Made by a program: the position numbers and the translations under genes
The notes under the pieces: generated by a model
The model's database searches: none
Told to the model about the DNA's origin: nothing
Seen by the model: the letters and a program-made list of their open reading frames with translations, nothing else
Assembly (NCBI RefSeq): GCF_029335485.1
Contig: NZ_JARJLM010000509.1
Span: forward strand, 1-41,449
Source: Cupriavidus basilensis
Lineage (GTDB): Bacteria; Pseudomonadota; Gammaproteobacteria; Burkholderiales; Burkholderiaceae
Direction: 5' to 3'
DNA: 41,449 nucleotides
Part shown: piece after piece, positions 41,283-41,449 of the stretch
How the letters are laid out: each line of letters starts with the position of its first letter
Position numbering within the stretch: position 1 is the first letter of the stretch

Positions 41283-41449
41283 AGCCGGGCATCCTCAGTC
41301 GGTGTTCCAGCCAGTGCCCGGCATGGCTGACCACCCAGGTCAGCAAACCAAAGAACAGCAGCAGCAGCACCATCAGTTCCAGCACGTTGTCGCGCTGGGT
41401 CCAGATCATGATGGAGGCATAGGTGATATCGCCCACCGCAATGGCCGAG
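41269..41449 (-). CDS. Second amino-acid ABC permease, 3' part only
   Basis: The last 60 codons of a permease gene that runs off the right edge. The residues include ITYASIMIWTQRDNVLELMV, then a membrane segment (LLLFFGLLTWVVSH) and a polar end (LEHRLRMPGYGNR) typical of HisM/GlnP-family C-termini. The stop lies at 41269-41271, inside the start of the next permease gene (14-bp overlap). Two permeases with one ATPase make up a standard heterodimeric importer; the binding protein is not in the window. Confidence 0.8.
   Translation of the reverse strand, partial: SAIAVGDITYASIMIWTQRDNVLELMVLLLLFFGLLTWVVSHAGHWLEHRLRMPGYGNR

Noticed and set aside
1-41449. tRNA, rRNA, CRISPR arrays, insertion sequences or prophage genes
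   Set aside because: None was recognised by reading: no transposase or integrase motifs, no regularly spaced repeats, and no cloverleaf-like sequence was found.

Overview
The window is GC-rich, densely coded bacterial chromosome. Gene content points to a beta-proteobacterium of the Cupriavidus/Ralstonia/Burkholderia group: a Bug/TctC solute receptor next to a class III CoA-transferase, FCD-type GntR and LysR regulators with divergent targets, a homogentisate operon and a beta-proteobacterial-looking PPK1. The genus is inferred from gene style and not proven. No rRNA, tRNA, CRISPR array, insertion sequence or prophage was seen.

Layout. Positions 1-6110 hold a minus-strand aromatic operon read in the order metallo-beta-lactamase-fold protein, FAD monooxygenase, DUF2783 protein, homogentisate dioxygenase (hmgA) and fumarylacetoacetase (fahA). 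Its promoter overlaps two ATTAC-type palindromes. Positions 6.1-9.1 kb carry a GC-rich repeat-like stretch, an XRE regulator, and a TetR regulator with an alpha/beta hydrolase that share an operator sequence. Positions 9.4-12.5 kb carry a quinone oxidoreductase-like enzyme, a GntR regulator and an EamA exporter, followed by a structured RNA candidate (about 12633-12795, minus). A small helical protein, a HEAT-repeat gene broken by two compensating frameshifts, and polyphosphate kinase ppk1 fill 12.9-16.6 kb.

Positions 16.7-19.0 kb hold a DUF4156-like lipoprotein, a DUF2975 membrane protein with its partner XRE regulator, and a small uncharacterised protein behind two textbook LexA boxes. Positions 19.0-25.3 kb hold an aldo/keto reductase with a divergent LysR, then a LysR-MFS-nitronate monooxygenase run and a LysE-type exporter. 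Positions 25.3-27.3 kb hold a TetR/DUF1348 pair and a flavin reductase-like protein. Positions 27.4-31.2 kb form a carboxylate uptake and CoA-activation cluster under a divergent GntR regulator: crotonase, Bug receptor and CaiB-type CoA-transferase.

Positions 31.3-36.5 kb are mostly poorly characterised: a TPR protein, a DUF6065-like protein, a spermidine-synthase-like methyltransferase, a DUF1275-DUF1232 fusion, a YkgJ cysteine-cluster protein, a ribbon-helix-helix protein and a partner of unknown function. Two nearly identical 19-bp palindromes (33261 and 35928) tie the two ends of this region together. The window closes with a purine permease and a minus-strand amino-acid ABC transporter operon ending in a cystathionine beta-lyase-like enzyme; its first permease runs off the right edge.

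The points most worth following are the SOS-controlled small protein, the shared 19-bp palindrome, the metallo-hydrolase that has lost its whole second metal site, the structured RNA candidate, the DUF1275-DUF1232 fusion and the crotonase lacking its usual glutamates.
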